Source: Gammaproteobacteria bacterium (GTDB taxonomy: Bacteria > Pseudomonadota > Gammaproteobacteria > SURF-13). Taken from it: 36,047 bases of DNA. Location of the stretch: assembly GCA_016195665.1 (NCBI GenBank), contig JACPZD010000004.1, positions 1 through 36,047 on the forward strand, read 5' to 3'. The number at the start of each line of letters is the position of its first letter. Positions within the stretch are counted from its first letter, which is position 1. The notes below the pieces were generated by a model, which worked only from the letters and a program-made list of their open reading frames with translations, was not told the origin of the DNA and did no database searches. This document shows, piece after piece, positions 9,201 to 16,326 of the stretch. Position numbers and translations under genes: made by a program.

Positions 9201-9507
9201 TCACCCCGTCTTGGGCGATCGTGGTGGGACAGCGATGGATGGCCGAGAGCCCGTTCAATAACCAGCCCATCCCGGCGATGCTGTTGCCGAGGTGGCTGTT
9301 GTAACCCAGGCTGAGTTTTGGTTCGACACCCGCCGTACCCGGAGGAACCACGATGGGCACGCTATACGTGGCGGCGCCCGCTTCGTCTACCTTGAATACC
9401 CCCGCCGTCGTCCCCACCGGCGCTGTGGCCGACCAGGCTACTGAAGAACACAGCAACAAAACCAGCCCAATAAAAAATCCGGGCCGGGCGCCATAACGAG
9501 CAGCCAT
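3262..9507 (-). CDS. SpvB/VCBS/YD-repeat (Rhs-type) protein with a C-terminal M15 peptidase domain
   Basis: I take ATG at 9507 (GGGGGA just upstream) rather than the TTG at 9519, giving 2081 residues. Order of parts: Sec signal peptide (1 to about 27, ending SVAWSA); SpvB domain (about 30-320); seven D-x-N-G-D-G-x-x-D VCBS/FG-GAP calcium-type repeats (about 330-700); a TcdB middle domain-like part starting near LLSSVTNGLGARTAI; many YD/RHS repeats (about 970-1690); an RHS-associated core (about 1700-1762, DPRLARFLSADPHIQDP through NPLSYTDPSGY); a Gly-rich hydrophobic stretch (about 1770-1850); and a predicted peptidase M15-type domain (about 1935-2081). That domain has SQHVLGNAAD (His2004, Asp2011) and PHVHVD (His2051/His2053), the expected zinc ligands. 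Such proteins encapsulate a variable C-terminal toxin in an RHS shell. The predicted target is peptidoglycan cross-links or stem peptides. The conserved core followed by an unrelated tip is typical of polymorphic toxins. Confidence 0.9.
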   Translation of the reverse strand: MAARYGARPGFFIGLVLLLCSSVAWSATAPVGTTAGVFKVDEAGAATYSVPIVVPPGTAGVEPKLSLGYNSHLGNSIAGMGWLLNGLSAIHRCPTTIAQDGVSGDANARYCLDGQRLIAISGAYGANGTEYRTERESFTRVISYGDQGDAPLYFKAWTKSGQILEYGVTDDARIERSVSTTVAAQIWALNKISDRLGNYFTATYTDDGLNGQYYPTQITYTGNATTGLAPQQSVRFVYATRPDIVPMYDNGSRPSQQTVRLTNIQTYAGATLVRDYRLAYDQGAATGRSRLTSLTGCAGDGVCLPATRFGWLDSPPGQWTTRANDPWPGSPNAGWEPADVNGDGRMDLVSTAYLNPGLRVNTLISNGDGTWTPKTQDVYPDFTANLYTCKPMDVNGDGRADVVCVKTTNVGYGAPDNEIYTLIANSDGTWTPKPKAVWVGNNYDLDWKAGDANGDGKMDMIRVTPVSGVYKLYQMTVNTMLSNGDGTWTLQNYMTPPATGLGLISDISNMEAADINGDGKIDLIWQFFDGNYTYATRYHWVFTLFSKGDGTWAMAYTPTGASSYNGNYYSIPDFFAKWKPGDVNGDGKTDLVYLTQNTPTTLFTQTLLSQGNGYWQYNAQMIPSNVVNSFFPGNFKLEDVNGDGKADLIRADYTNSLKEDTRMDSWLSNGDGVWKGYASVTLGLVMDLDSYWSWVWKMADINGDGKADFLGVKYLNPGIRITSIFNAGPMPDLLSSVTNGLGARTAITHKPLSDPLVYSKENTAVYPVQDFQGAYYVVASVAVSNGVGSDNLASYYYQGAKIHLQGRGFLDFGSIISKDDTAGLWTTTYYKQDHPYIGLPYSSVRTLAGGTTILSRTDTTWSAQTLTGTTVQYPFASRTVEQRHDLAAAGQGALLATTTTDSQYDSYGNPTTSTTTTSEAAGNFVKTSVNTYTDNPTAWLLGRVTRSQITSTLPSGATATRTSAFAYQANSNLLTSEVIEPDSATLRLTTDYGYDAFGNRISTTVSGPNIVSRTSTMSYSADGRFALSASNALGHTEARAYDGRFGVMTSLTGPNSLTTAWQYDGFGRRILETRADGTQTTTSYSACNTTCPALAAYFVTTQSTGNPAAISYVDKLGREIRSQGQGFDGRAVYRDTQFDALGRTQQTSRPYFAGAAILWTRYTYDILGRPLTETAPDGSVTRTAYQGYTLTLTNALNQISRRITNSQGQLIQSLDALNGSNTFAYDPFGNVTRTTGPMGHAIVMSYDLRGRKTAMTDPDMGSWTYTYNTLGELTTQTDAKGQVVIMGYDKLGRLLNRTEPEGIGAWSYDSAVKGIGKLASVSGPNGYQRVHTYDSLGRPSRVATTIEGVAYTLDSAYDSLGRLAATTYPTGFAVKNLYNAYGYLSEVRNSASNALYWQANAEDAEGKLTQQTLGNGLSTVNSYDTLGRVTAISTGVGAGSAVQYLNYRYDAIGNLLERKDANQNLTETFTYDGLNRLTSSSITGVGTNTYQYDSIGNLTYKSDVGYYTYGAQGTNIAGPHAVTRTTLGQIATDYTYDANGNQTSGGGRSISYTSFNVPRQITYREASVSFSYDPEHSRVKQVSRPYIDGPASTTIYLNPRWDIGVHYEKVTKGTVTEHKHYIAAGKEQIAVHIQKTDTAATPAVTTQKVYYFHTDPLGSIDTLTDEAGKVTERLSYDPWGKRRNPSGQSDPWGQLTSQITRHGYTGHEMLDSVGLIHMNGRVYDPRLARFLSADPHIQDPGNSQSLNRYSYVNNNPLSYTDPSGYFLKKLFKKLKKFIKPIIAIVVAVVLPPLLPAALGTVGIGAVTGAVAGAIVGGAKGALIGAITGGISGAIGSTFPTPGSVENVVAHGVLNGAVSASQGGSFLSGFLSGAAPTALLPQVPNLGGNDLSGTVLRTVVAGGIGAGAAALTGGDPGLAFFTAGVSWATNAEAHQPQSLPSEGAFTGEQIQVAEVRNPNNYPISPQVQQGLQNFNNYIGQDYDVVITGGNRSASSNLGAGSQSQHVLGNAADIYVPGQSNLQTANQALSSGLFSGIGWYEEGYRGPNGEGPHVHVDMRPGRTPQNPAQWGYDRNGNYGSIPP

Positions 9508-9541
9508 GGGATCCCCCAATTTAGATTTAGTGGTTGACTAA

Positions 9542-9572
9542 ATTACAGAGGGGGGGGGGGGCAGTTTGTCAA
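9542..9572 (-). promoter_or_regulatory. Rhs promoter with a 12-base homopolymer in the spacer (phase-variation candidate)
   Basis: On the minus strand TTGACA (9567-9572, perfect -35) is followed by a 19-base spacer and TGTAAT (9542-9547, one mismatch to the -10 consensus). Twelve of the 19 spacer bases are a run of C (plus-strand G, 9550-9561). A start site near 9535 would leave a leader of about 28 bases with GGGGGA before the ATG at 9507. Loss of two C would give the optimal 17-base spacer, so slippage should change promoter strength. Confidence 0.7.
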
Positions 9573-9638
9573 GAGGTTTTTATGAATTTTTTATGACTCG
9601 GTGCTCTCTTCCACAAGAATGTGGGTAGACAGGTTGCT

Positions 9639-9664
9639 GCTTCTCCCTTGTGCTTCTCCCTTGT
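9639..9664. repeat. Two tandem 13-bp repeats
   Basis: GCTTCTCCCTTGT occurs twice in a row (9639-9651, 9652-9664), directly upstream of the toxin-antitoxin promoter. Its role is unknown; it may be a slippage duplication or a regulator site. Confidence 0.6.
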
Positions 9665-9668
9665 GCAG

Positions 9669-9697
9669 TTGACAATAGATGAAAATTGGGCTACATT
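9669..9697 (+). promoter_or_regulatory. Promoter of the DinJ/YafQ operon
   Basis: A perfect TTGACA (9669-9674), a 17-base spacer and TACATT (9692-9697) lie 26 bases before the antitoxin ATG. It diverges from the Rhs promoter about 100 bp away. Confidence 0.65.
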
Positions 9698-9723
9698 GTG
9701 GCTCATTTTAAGAGGTTTGAGAT

Positions 9724-9990
9724 ATGGCTGCTAATACTGTTGTCCGTGCGCGCATAGACGAGCACATCAAAGAAGAGGCTTCCGTTGTTCTGGCGGCGAT
9801 GGGGCTGACTGTTTCCGATGCTTTTCGCATCATGCTGACCCGCGTGGCGCGCGAAAAGGCGCTTCCTTTCGAGCCGCTGATCCCCAACGATGTGACCATT
9901 CAAGCGATAAAGGACGCGCGCCGTGGTGTCAAGATGAAATCGTTTAAGAGCGTGGACGATCTGATGGCAGACCTGAATGCGGACGATTGA
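9724..9990 (+). CDS. dinJ: RelB/DinJ-family antitoxin
   Basis: This 88-residue protein has the DinJ pattern: an N-terminal ribbon-helix-helix segment (VVRARIDEHIKEEASVVLAA, then MGLTVSDAFRIMLTRVA) that binds DNA and dimerises, and a C-terminal tail that would wrap and neutralise the toxin. GAGG lies eight bases before the ATG. Its last 14 bases overlap the toxin start, so the two are translationally coupled. Members repress their own operon as antitoxin-toxin complexes; the promoter at 9669-9697 would be the target. It lies next to the Rhs locus but on the opposite strand. Confidence 0.9.
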   Translation: MAANTVVRARIDEHIKEEASVVLAAMGLTVSDAFRIMLTRVAREKALPFEPLIPNDVTIQAIKDARRGVKMKSFKSVDDLMADLNADD

Positions 9991-10258
9991 CCGGACAAAT
10001 CAGTTCAAGCGGGACTACAAACGTGAATTGAAAGGCCAGCATCGCGCGACGCTTGAGGGTGATCTCGTCAAGGTTTTGAAAGTGCCGGGGAGTGATGTAC
10101 CACTGGCCGAGAGGTACCGCGACCACGCATTAACCGGCGAATGGAAAGATTCCCGCGATTGCCACATCAAACCCGACCTCGTGCTGATTTATCAGAAGCC
10201 CAATGACAAGGTTTTGCAGTTGGTGCGTCTTGGCTCGCATAGCGAACTTGGATTGTAG
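9977..10258 (+). CDS. yafQ: YafQ-family mRNA interferase toxin
   Basis: The 93-residue toxin is of the RelE superfamily, YafQ branch, which cleaves mRNA in the ribosome. Visible family features are the N-terminal NQFKRDYKRE helix, the HALTGEW segment followed by RDCHIKPDLVLIY, and the C-terminal RLGSHSELG with a catalytic-type His near the end. Length is normal for the family. The ATG at 9977 lies inside the end of the antitoxin gene (14-base overlap), the usual arrangement. No frameshift or lost motif is visible, so the module looks intact. Confidence 0.9.
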   Translation: MRTIDRTNQFKRDYKRELKGQHRATLEGDLVKVLKVPGSDVPLAERYRDHALTGEWKDSRDCHIKPDLVLIYQKPNDKVLQLVRLGSHSELGL

Positions 10259-10375
10259 CGGGAGCGAACGGCCAAAAATGCTGGCGCACTTGTGAAGGCG
10301 GGGTCACAGACGGGCATCGCCAGACTGCGAGGCGCCCGTTATTCAACATCCTATTAACGACCCATCATAAAGCCC

Positions 10376-10381
10376 TATAAT
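10376..10381 (+). promoter_or_regulatory. Possible -10 box TATAAT before the glycosyltransferase gene
   Basis: A perfect TATAAT ends only seven bases before the ATG at 10389. No good -35 is seen at the usual distance and no Shine-Dalgarno precedes the ATG. If used, it would give an almost leaderless mRNA. Confidence 0.35.
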
Positions 10382-10388
10382 TACGGCC

Positions 10389-13300
10389 ATGCCTTTAGCC
10401 CCCCCCGAGTCCCATGCCTATACCCGCCGTCTTCACCCGGATGGCCAGGACTCGCTGGCCAAGATCGCCCGACTGATCGCCCCTCATGCCGTCGTACTGG
10501 ATTTGGGCGCCGGCCCGGGCGCCCTCGGCCAATACCTTTCCACCGCTAAACAATGCACCATGGACGGAGTGGAGTACGACCCCGCGCAGGCTCAAACAGC
10601 GGCCCCCTTTTACCGAAACCTACAGGTGGCCGATCTTGAGCAGGCGGACCTTACCAAGATTTTTGCGGGGCAGCAGTACGACTATATCGTCTGCGCCGAC
10701 GTGCTGGAACACCTGCGCAATCCCGGCCATGTCGTGGATCAATTACCGGATCTGCTCAAGCCCGATGGCCGCATCCTGCTCTCCATTCCCAATGTTGCCC
10801 ACGCGGGCTTGATCGCGGACCTTCTGGCGGGAGAATTTCGTTATGGCCCTGAAGGTCTGCTGGATGAGACCCATGTGCGCTTTTTCACGCGCAAATCCCT
10901 CCTGGAATTTCTTCGGCAACACCGTCTGCGCGCATTAAGCCTGGATACGGTAAATATAGACATCCGCGCCTCCGAGTTTCGCGCTCGCCACATAGACGCC
11001 CTGCCCCCCAAACTGTACCGGTACCTGCGCGCACAACCCGATGCGCTGACGTACCAGTTCATCGTTGAGGCGGCGCCTGCCGATTGGATTGCTCAGCTAC
11101 CCGATCTACCCGCTACGATAACCCCTCAGCCGGAATTGCACTTCGCCTGCCAGCTCTACTGGAACACACGGGATAACGATTACCGCGAAGAAAATAGCCT
11201 TACGTCACTCGCGCAGATTGGAAACGATCGGCAACTGATCGAGCTTGCACTTCCCTCTTTGAATGAAGAACTCACCGGACTGCGGTTCGACCCTGCCGAC
11301 CGCCCCGGTTTTCTGCATATCCATAGCCTGTCGCTGGTCGGCCAAAACGGGGAGATTGTATGGGCTTGGGACGGAGAGAGGGCGACTCTTGAACAGAGCC
11401 GTCACCGGCAAATGGCGTTTGCGGACAGTTGGGCGAAGCGATTTGGTGTAACTGCTCTCCTCACAGGCGAAGACCCCAGCATCGAGCTACCGGTTTCCCC
11501 CGGGCAACTTTCCAAGCTCCGGGAAGGCGGCTCGCTCAGAGTAGAGATCTCATGGCCTATGTCGTCCGATTACATGGCCCTTGCGCAGCGCATCCTGAAT
11601 CCTGATGCCCAGTTGCAGCGTATGACAGCCATGCGGGCAGAACTGAATATCTTCAAAGAAGAAAAGGCCGAGCTGGAGAACATAATAAATCAGCTCAGAT
11701 CTGCGCAAGAAAATCTTGAACAAGAGCGTAACTCGCTTAATGCCCAACTCAACACGCTGGCCACACAGTATCACGCACTTGAGGCCCAACATGAACAACT
11801 GACCGGCGAGCATGCCAGACAGCGCAGCGAGATCGAGCAGATCCGTCAGGCGCTTAGCGAAATTCACGCCTCAAGGATCTGGCGTTACAGCCGCCCCTAT
11901 GTGCGACTCATGACCTCACTCAAAGCATCTCTGCGACGTTTCGCCCCTACCGTAGCACCAATGCCTGGCGCCACGCCTACATCCAATATCCGTAGCAGTT
12001 CACCCGCCCAACCGCGCAGCGAGGCCGTGGACATCATCATCCCCGTCTTTCGTGGGCTGGAAGAAACCAAACGGTGTATTGACAGTGTGCTTTCCTCCGC
12101 CACCACCACCTCCCATGAAATCATCGTCATCAATGATGCGAGCCCTGAGCCTGATCTGGTAAACCATCTTAAAGAACTTGCAACGGCAGGCACCATCACG
12201 CTGTTGCACAATGAACAAAATCTTGGCTTTGTGGGGACTGTCAACCGCGGCATGCTGCTCAATCCCGAGCGCGATGGTGTCCTGCTCAATAGCGACACCG
12301 AGGTCGCCAACGACTGGCTGGACCGGCTGCGCCGCTGCGCCTACAGTGAGGGGAATATCGCCACCGTGACCCCCTTCTCCAACAATGCCACCCTCTGCAG
12401 CTATCCCAAAATTTGTGAAGATAATGCGTTACCGGCCAGCTATGATGTGAAACAGCTCGATACATTATTCAGTAAGATCAACCGAGGCAAGAGTCTGGAC
12501 ATCCCCACGGCGGTCGGCTTTTGCATGTATATACGTCGCGACAGCCTTGATGATGTCGGTCTCTTCGACGCCAAGCATTTCGGCAAAGGCTATGGCGAGG
12601 AAAATGACTTCAGCCTGCGCGCCGCAAACAAGGGGTGGCGCAATGTACTGTGCGCGGATACCTTCGTCTACCATGCCGGCGGGGTAAGCTTTACTGACTC
12701 AGGGAATCCGCGCAAGACCCAGGCCATGGACGTGATGCGCCGCCTGCATCCACACTATGAAATGCAGGTGCACGCTCACATCCAGCAAGATCCCGCACGT
12801 CCCCTGCGGCTTGCGGTGGATATGGTGCGCTTGCGGCAGGATCCCACACCCCTGCTTTTGTTCATCACCCACGACCGTGCAGGAGGCACGGAGAAGCACA
12901 TTCAGGAACTGGTACGGTTGCTTGCCGGTTCGGCGAGGGTGCTGTTGCTCCGGCCCTGTGCGGATGGCCAAACCGAGCTTTCTTGTTTGAGTGGAAACGA
13001 AGACTTCCATCTCTTTTTCGACATCGAGCAAGACTATCCCGAGCTGCTCAATGTGTTACGTGCATTGCAGATACGGCGTATCCACTTCCACCACACCCTG
13101 GCGATCCACCCTCGCCTCTTTGAGCTGCCCAATGACCTGGGGGTTGCCTATGATTTTACCGCGCACGACTACTATTCCGCCTGCCCGCAGGTCAGCATGT
13201 CCAACCTCCGGAACAGTTACTGCGGAGAGCCCGATGAAGACGGCTGCAATCGCTGTTTAAAATTCGCCCCGGCGCCGGGCAACGTAGGCATTCACACCTG

Positions 13301-14219
13301 GCGCGGCAGACATGCCGAACTCCTGGAGCACGCCGAAAGAGTCTTCACTCCGAGTCTTGACGTAGCACGCAGGCTCAGCCGTTATTTCCCCTCCGCACGG
13401 TTCGTATTATCGCCGCACCCCGAAGACGACAGTGACAACTACCCGGTCCCCGCGCCACCCCCTTTAGCCAGCGCCGAAGCTTTACGAATCGTTGTACTGG
13501 GAGCATTAAGCCCGCTGAAAGGTCCTGATATCCTGGAAAGCTGTGCGCTCGATGCGAAGCGGCGCGGATTGCCCCTGGAATTTCATCTCATAGGCTACGC
13601 CTATCGCAGCCTGGTCACCGCACCGCGCAGCAACCTGACCGTCACCGGCCCTTATACCCACGAGGAACTACCGAATCTGTTAGCGCGCGCCAATCCCCAT
13701 CTCGCCTGGTTTCCCGCCCAAGTCCCCGAGACGTATAGCTACACGCTCAGCGAATGCCTGCGCGCCGGGCTACCCGCAGTATGCCCCAATCTCGGCGCCT
13801 TCTCCGAGCGCCTCGCCGGCCGGGCCTGGAGCTGGATACGCCCCTGGGACTGGAGCGCCGAAAAATGGAATGAGTTTTTTATAACCGCTCGTACAGAACA
13901 CTTCTTGACCGGCGCTGTCCCCAAAGCTTTAGCCGGCGAACCCGTCACCGCCGACTTTTCCTATCAGAGTGACTACCTGGTAGCTAGCTCATCCCCCATT
14001 CCTGATACAGAAACAAGAGAACACCCGGAGACCGACATCAGCCTACAAAAGTTTGCCTACCCCAAAAGCCATCACACCCCCAGCCATGCCAGCGCCGCTA
14101 AAGGCAAACTGCTTCAACTCATCATCGTCCTGCGCAGCGCACCCTTGTTGCGCAGCGTGGCAAAACGTATACCGGTACCCTGGCAGACCCGCGTCAAAAC
14201 CTGGCTGTTGGGACATTGA
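10389..14219 (+). CDS. Multidomain polysaccharide enzyme: SAM methyltransferase, coiled coil, GT2 and GT4 glycosyltransferases
   Basis: The 1276-residue protein joins several activities. Residues about 15-220 form a class I SAM methyltransferase (glycine loop VLDLGAGPG at 36-44, then YDYIVCADVLEHL). A middle domain follows, then a coiled coil (about 409-500). The GT2 domain (from about 546, VDIIIPVFRG) has DXD-like NSDTEV near 633. The last part (about 820-1150) is GT4/GT-B-like (HDRAGGTEKH; IVVLGALSPLKGPDI; PETYSYTLSECLRAGLP). It probably adds and modifies sugars of an exported glycan in the cytoplasm. Seven bases separate it from wzm, so they form one operon. A run of eight C (10399-10406) lies within codons 4-6 and could allow frameshifting. 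The start choice is not backed by a Shine-Dalgarno site. Confidence 0.88.
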   Translation: MPLAPPESHAYTRRLHPDGQDSLAKIARLIAPHAVVLDLGAGPGALGQYLSTAKQCTMDGVEYDPAQAQTAAPFYRNLQVADLEQADLTKIFAGQQYDYIVCADVLEHLRNPGHVVDQLPDLLKPDGRILLSIPNVAHAGLIADLLAGEFRYGPEGLLDETHVRFFTRKSLLEFLRQHRLRALSLDTVNIDIRASEFRARHIDALPPKLYRYLRAQPDALTYQFIVEAAPADWIAQLPDLPATITPQPELHFACQLYWNTRDNDYREENSLTSLAQIGNDRQLIELALPSLNEELTGLRFDPADRPGFLHIHSLSLVGQNGEIVWAWDGERATLEQSRHRQMAFADSWAKRFGVTALLTGEDPSIELPVSPGQLSKLREGGSLRVEISWPMSSDYMALAQRILNPDAQLQRMTAMRAELNIFKEEKAELENIINQLRSAQENLEQERNSLNAQLNTLATQYHALEAQHEQLTGEHARQRSEIEQIRQALSEIHASRIWRYSRPYVRLMTSLKASLRRFAPTVAPMPGATPTSNIRSSSPAQPRSEAVDIIIPVFRGLEETKRCIDSVLSSATTTSHEIIVINDASPEPDLVNHLKELATAGTITLLHNEQNLGFVGTVNRGMLLNPERDGVLLNSDTEVANDWLDRLRRCAYSEGNIATVTPFSNNATLCSYPKICEDNALPASYDVKQLDTLFSKINRGKSLDIPTAVGFCMYIRRDSLDDVGLFDAKHFGKGYGEENDFSLRAANKGWRNVLCADTFVYHAGGVSFTDSGNPRKTQAMDVMRRLHPHYEMQVHAHIQQDPARPLRLAVDMVRLRQDPTPLLLFITHDRAGGTEKHIQELVRLLAGSARVLLLRPCADGQTELSCLSGNEDFHLFFDIEQDYPELLNVLRALQIRRIHFHHTLAIHPRLFELPNDLGVAYDFTAHDYYSACPQVSMSNLRNSYCGEPDEDGCNRCLKFAPAPGNVGIHTWRGRHAELLEHAERVFTPSLDVARRLSRYFPSARFVLSPHPEDDSDNYPVPAPPPLASAEALRIVVLGALSPLKGPDILESCALDAKRRGLPLEFHLIGYAYRSLVTAPRSNLTVTGPYTHEELPNLLARANPHLAWFPAQVPETYSYTLSECLRAGLPAVCPNLGAFSERLAGRAWSWIRPWDWSAEKWNEFFITARTEHFLTGAVPKALAGEPVTADFSYQSDYLVASSSPIPDTETREHPETDISLQKFAYPKSHHTPSHASAAKGKLLQLIIVLRSAPLLRSVAKRIPVPWQTRVKTWLLGH

Positions 14220-14225
14220 TAGCGC

Positions 14226-15047
14226 ATGCAAGATAACCCATTCAATCCCGCGACAATCGTCACGCAAGTGCTGAGGCATAGACACCTGATCTGGCAATTG
14301 ACCAAGCGCCAAGTCATTGGCCGTTACAAGGGTTCATACCTAGGTATCGCATGGTCATTTCTTTACCCATTGCTCATGCTGGTTGCCTACACATTCATCT
14401 TCAGTGTGGTCTTCAAGGCGCGCTGGAGTGTGTCCCCTGATGAAAGCAAGGTCGAATTTGCGCTCACCTTATTTTGCGGGCTGATCGCCTATCAGTTATT
14501 TTCGGAGAACGTGACACGCGCCCCCGGCCTGATTCTCGAAAACCCAAATTATGTAAAAAAGGTCATCTTCCCACTCGAAATACTACCGCTCTCCGTTCTC
14601 GGCGCGTCATTGATACACTCCCTCATCAGCGTAGGTATTTTGCTGCTCGGGACTATCCTTCTGATGGGGAAACTATCCACAACCCTCTTTTATCTCCCCC
14701 TGGTCTTTATGCCCCTGCTGTTCCTTTCTTTGGGGCTTTCCTGGATATTGGCTTCATTAGGCGTCTTTATCCGCGATTTGCAGCAGCTAGTCTCCGTTGT
14801 GGTCCAGTTACTCTTATTCATGAGCCCGATCTTTTACCCGGTCACGGCCCTGCCGGAAGCCTTTCGACCCTGGATGCTGGCCAATCCCTTAAGCTCCATG
14901 ATCGAGAATTTTCGACGCGTGCTGTTATGGAACATGCCCCCGGATTGGCACTGGTTGGCGTGGGGAACCTTACTCACGGCTTTATTCGCACTGGGCGGTT
15001 ATGGGTGGTTTAAAAAGACTGAAAAGGCCTTTGCCGATGTCATCTGA
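14226..15047 (+). CDS. wzm: Polysaccharide ABC exporter, permease (Wzm-type)
   Basis: This 273-residue ABC-2 type membrane protein begins with a cytoplasmic segment (LIWQLTKRQVIGRYKGSYLG) characteristic of Wzm/TagG/KpsM permeases, followed by about six hydrophobic segments. It forms the channel for a lipid-linked polysaccharide such as an O-antigen. The gene starts seven bases after the glycosyltransferase stop and overlaps the Wzt start by 11 bases, so assembly is probably coupled. Length is normal for the family. Confidence 0.93.
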   Translation: MQDNPFNPATIVTQVLRHRHLIWQLTKRQVIGRYKGSYLGIAWSFLYPLLMLVAYTFIFSVVFKARWSVSPDESKVEFALTLFCGLIAYQLFSENVTRAPGLILENPNYVKKVIFPLEILPLSVLGASLIHSLISVGILLLGTILLMGKLSTTLFYLPLVFMPLLFLSLGLSWILASLGVFIRDLQQLVSVVVQLLLFMSPIFYPVTALPEAFRPWMLANPLSSMIENFRRVLLWNMPPDWHWLAWGTLLTALFALGGYGWFKKTEKAFADVI

Positions 15048-16314
15048 AATCGCCATCTCAGCCAATGGGGTCAGCAAAAAGTATTTACTGTATGAGCGGC
15101 CGCTAGACCGTTTGAAGCAACTCCTGTTGCGCGGCAGAAAGAATTACTACCGGACATTCACTGCATTGGAAGATATAAGCTTTGACATTCCAAAAGGCCG
15201 CACCCTGGGCATCATCGGCCAAAACGGCTCCGGCAAATCCACACTACTGCAAATCATCTGCGGCACTTTACAACCCACCTCGGGCGGGATTCGAGTCCAT
15301 GGCCGTGTCTCGGCGTTGCTGGAGCTGGGCAGCGGTTTCAATCCCGAATTCACCGGGCGGGAAAACGTGATCCTGCACGGAGCATTGATGGGGTATTCCC
15401 CAGACGAGATGGTTGAAAAGCTGCCGGCCATTGAAGCCTTTGCCGAGATCGGCCAATTCATAGACCAGCCCGTAAAAACCTATTCCAGCGGCATGTTCGT
15501 GCGCCTCGCCTTCGCCGCCGCCGTGCATGTCGAGCCGGACATCCTGGTGGTTGATGAAGCCCTGGCTGTCGGTGATGTCGCCTTCCAGCACAAATGCATG
15601 ACACGCATGCGCGAATTCATGCGTCAAGGCACCGTGATCTTCGTATCTCATGATATTGCCGCGGTAACTTCTCTCTGCCAGGAAGTCATTTGGCTGGAGC
15701 ACGGCCAAATCAAAGAAAGAGGCGATCCCAAGACAGTGACCGGTCACTATCTGGCCAAAATGCTTGAAGAAATCAACCGGACACAACAACCCACCAAAAA
15801 AATGTCGAAAGACATACCACTGGCTACAACCGCGCCGCTCGAAAATCTGTTTAACTTGAACCTTGAAAAACACGAGTCATTCGGCACGCGAGGCGCAGAA
15901 ATCACCGGGATTGCCATTTATAACGAGAACCACGACACCGTGAACGAGGCATCCTGCGGCCAAACCCTTTATGTTCATGTAACCGCACGGAGCAATACAG
16001 ACATCGCCCATCCCATCATTGGTTTATCCTTGATGAACATCAAAGGCAGTGAAATCAGTGCGACCAACACCGATTTTGAACAGGCACGGCTTAGGGCGTT
16101 ATCGGCTGGAGAGACTTGTACAGTCCGGTTTAAGATCAAACTGCCGGAAATCGCCGCGGGGAGTTACTCTCTCTCTTGCGCCATCGGTGACGGCGCTCAG
16201 AGTTCGCACAAGATGCTGCATTGGGTGCACAATGCCGCTATCTTGCAGATCACCACCCTACGGCCTGTACTGGGTTTGATAAGGCTGCCTGTGGAGGTAA
16301 GCAGCAATCAATAG
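15037..16314 (+). CDS. wzt: Polysaccharide ABC exporter, ATPase with C-terminal carbohydrate-binding domain (Wzt-type)
   Basis: I choose ATG at 15037 (MSSEIAISANGVSKKY) over 15001, since family alignment begins there; this gives 425 residues. The ATPase half has Walker A GIIGQNGSGKST, signature YSSGM, Walker B DILVVDEAL and switch VSHD. The NPEFTGRENV segment is typical of Wzt/TagH ATPases. The C-terminal part (about 270-420, GAEITGIAIYNENHD onward) matches the beta-sandwich domain of Wzt proteins that recognise the modified end of their own glycan. That fits with the fused methyltransferase upstream, which could place the terminal methyl mark. Confidence 0.93.
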   Translation: MSSEIAISANGVSKKYLLYERPLDRLKQLLLRGRKNYYRTFTALEDISFDIPKGRTLGIIGQNGSGKSTLLQIICGTLQPTSGGIRVHGRVSALLELGSGFNPEFTGRENVILHGALMGYSPDEMVEKLPAIEAFAEIGQFIDQPVKTYSSGMFVRLAFAAAVHVEPDILVVDEALAVGDVAFQHKCMTRMREFMRQGTVIFVSHDIAAVTSLCQEVIWLEHGQIKERGDPKTVTGHYLAKMLEEINRTQQPTKKMSKDIPLATTAPLENLFNLNLEKHESFGTRGAEITGIAIYNENHDTVNEASCGQTLYVHVTARSNTDIAHPIIGLSLMNIKGSEISATNTDFEQARLRALSAGETCTVRFKIKLPEIAAGSYSLSCAIGDGAQSSHKMLHWVHNAAILQITTLRPVLGLIRLPVEVSSNQ

Positions 16315-16326
16315 TTTCACCCTCAA

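Noticed and set aside
3262..9507. T6SS Rhs effector
   Set aside because: It has a Sec signal peptide and SpvB/VCBS/TcdB-mid parts, and no PAAR domain, VgrG gene or EagR-type chaperone gene nearby.
15268..15873. Minus-strand open frame of 201 codons
   Set aside because: It lies antisense within the well-supported wzt gene.
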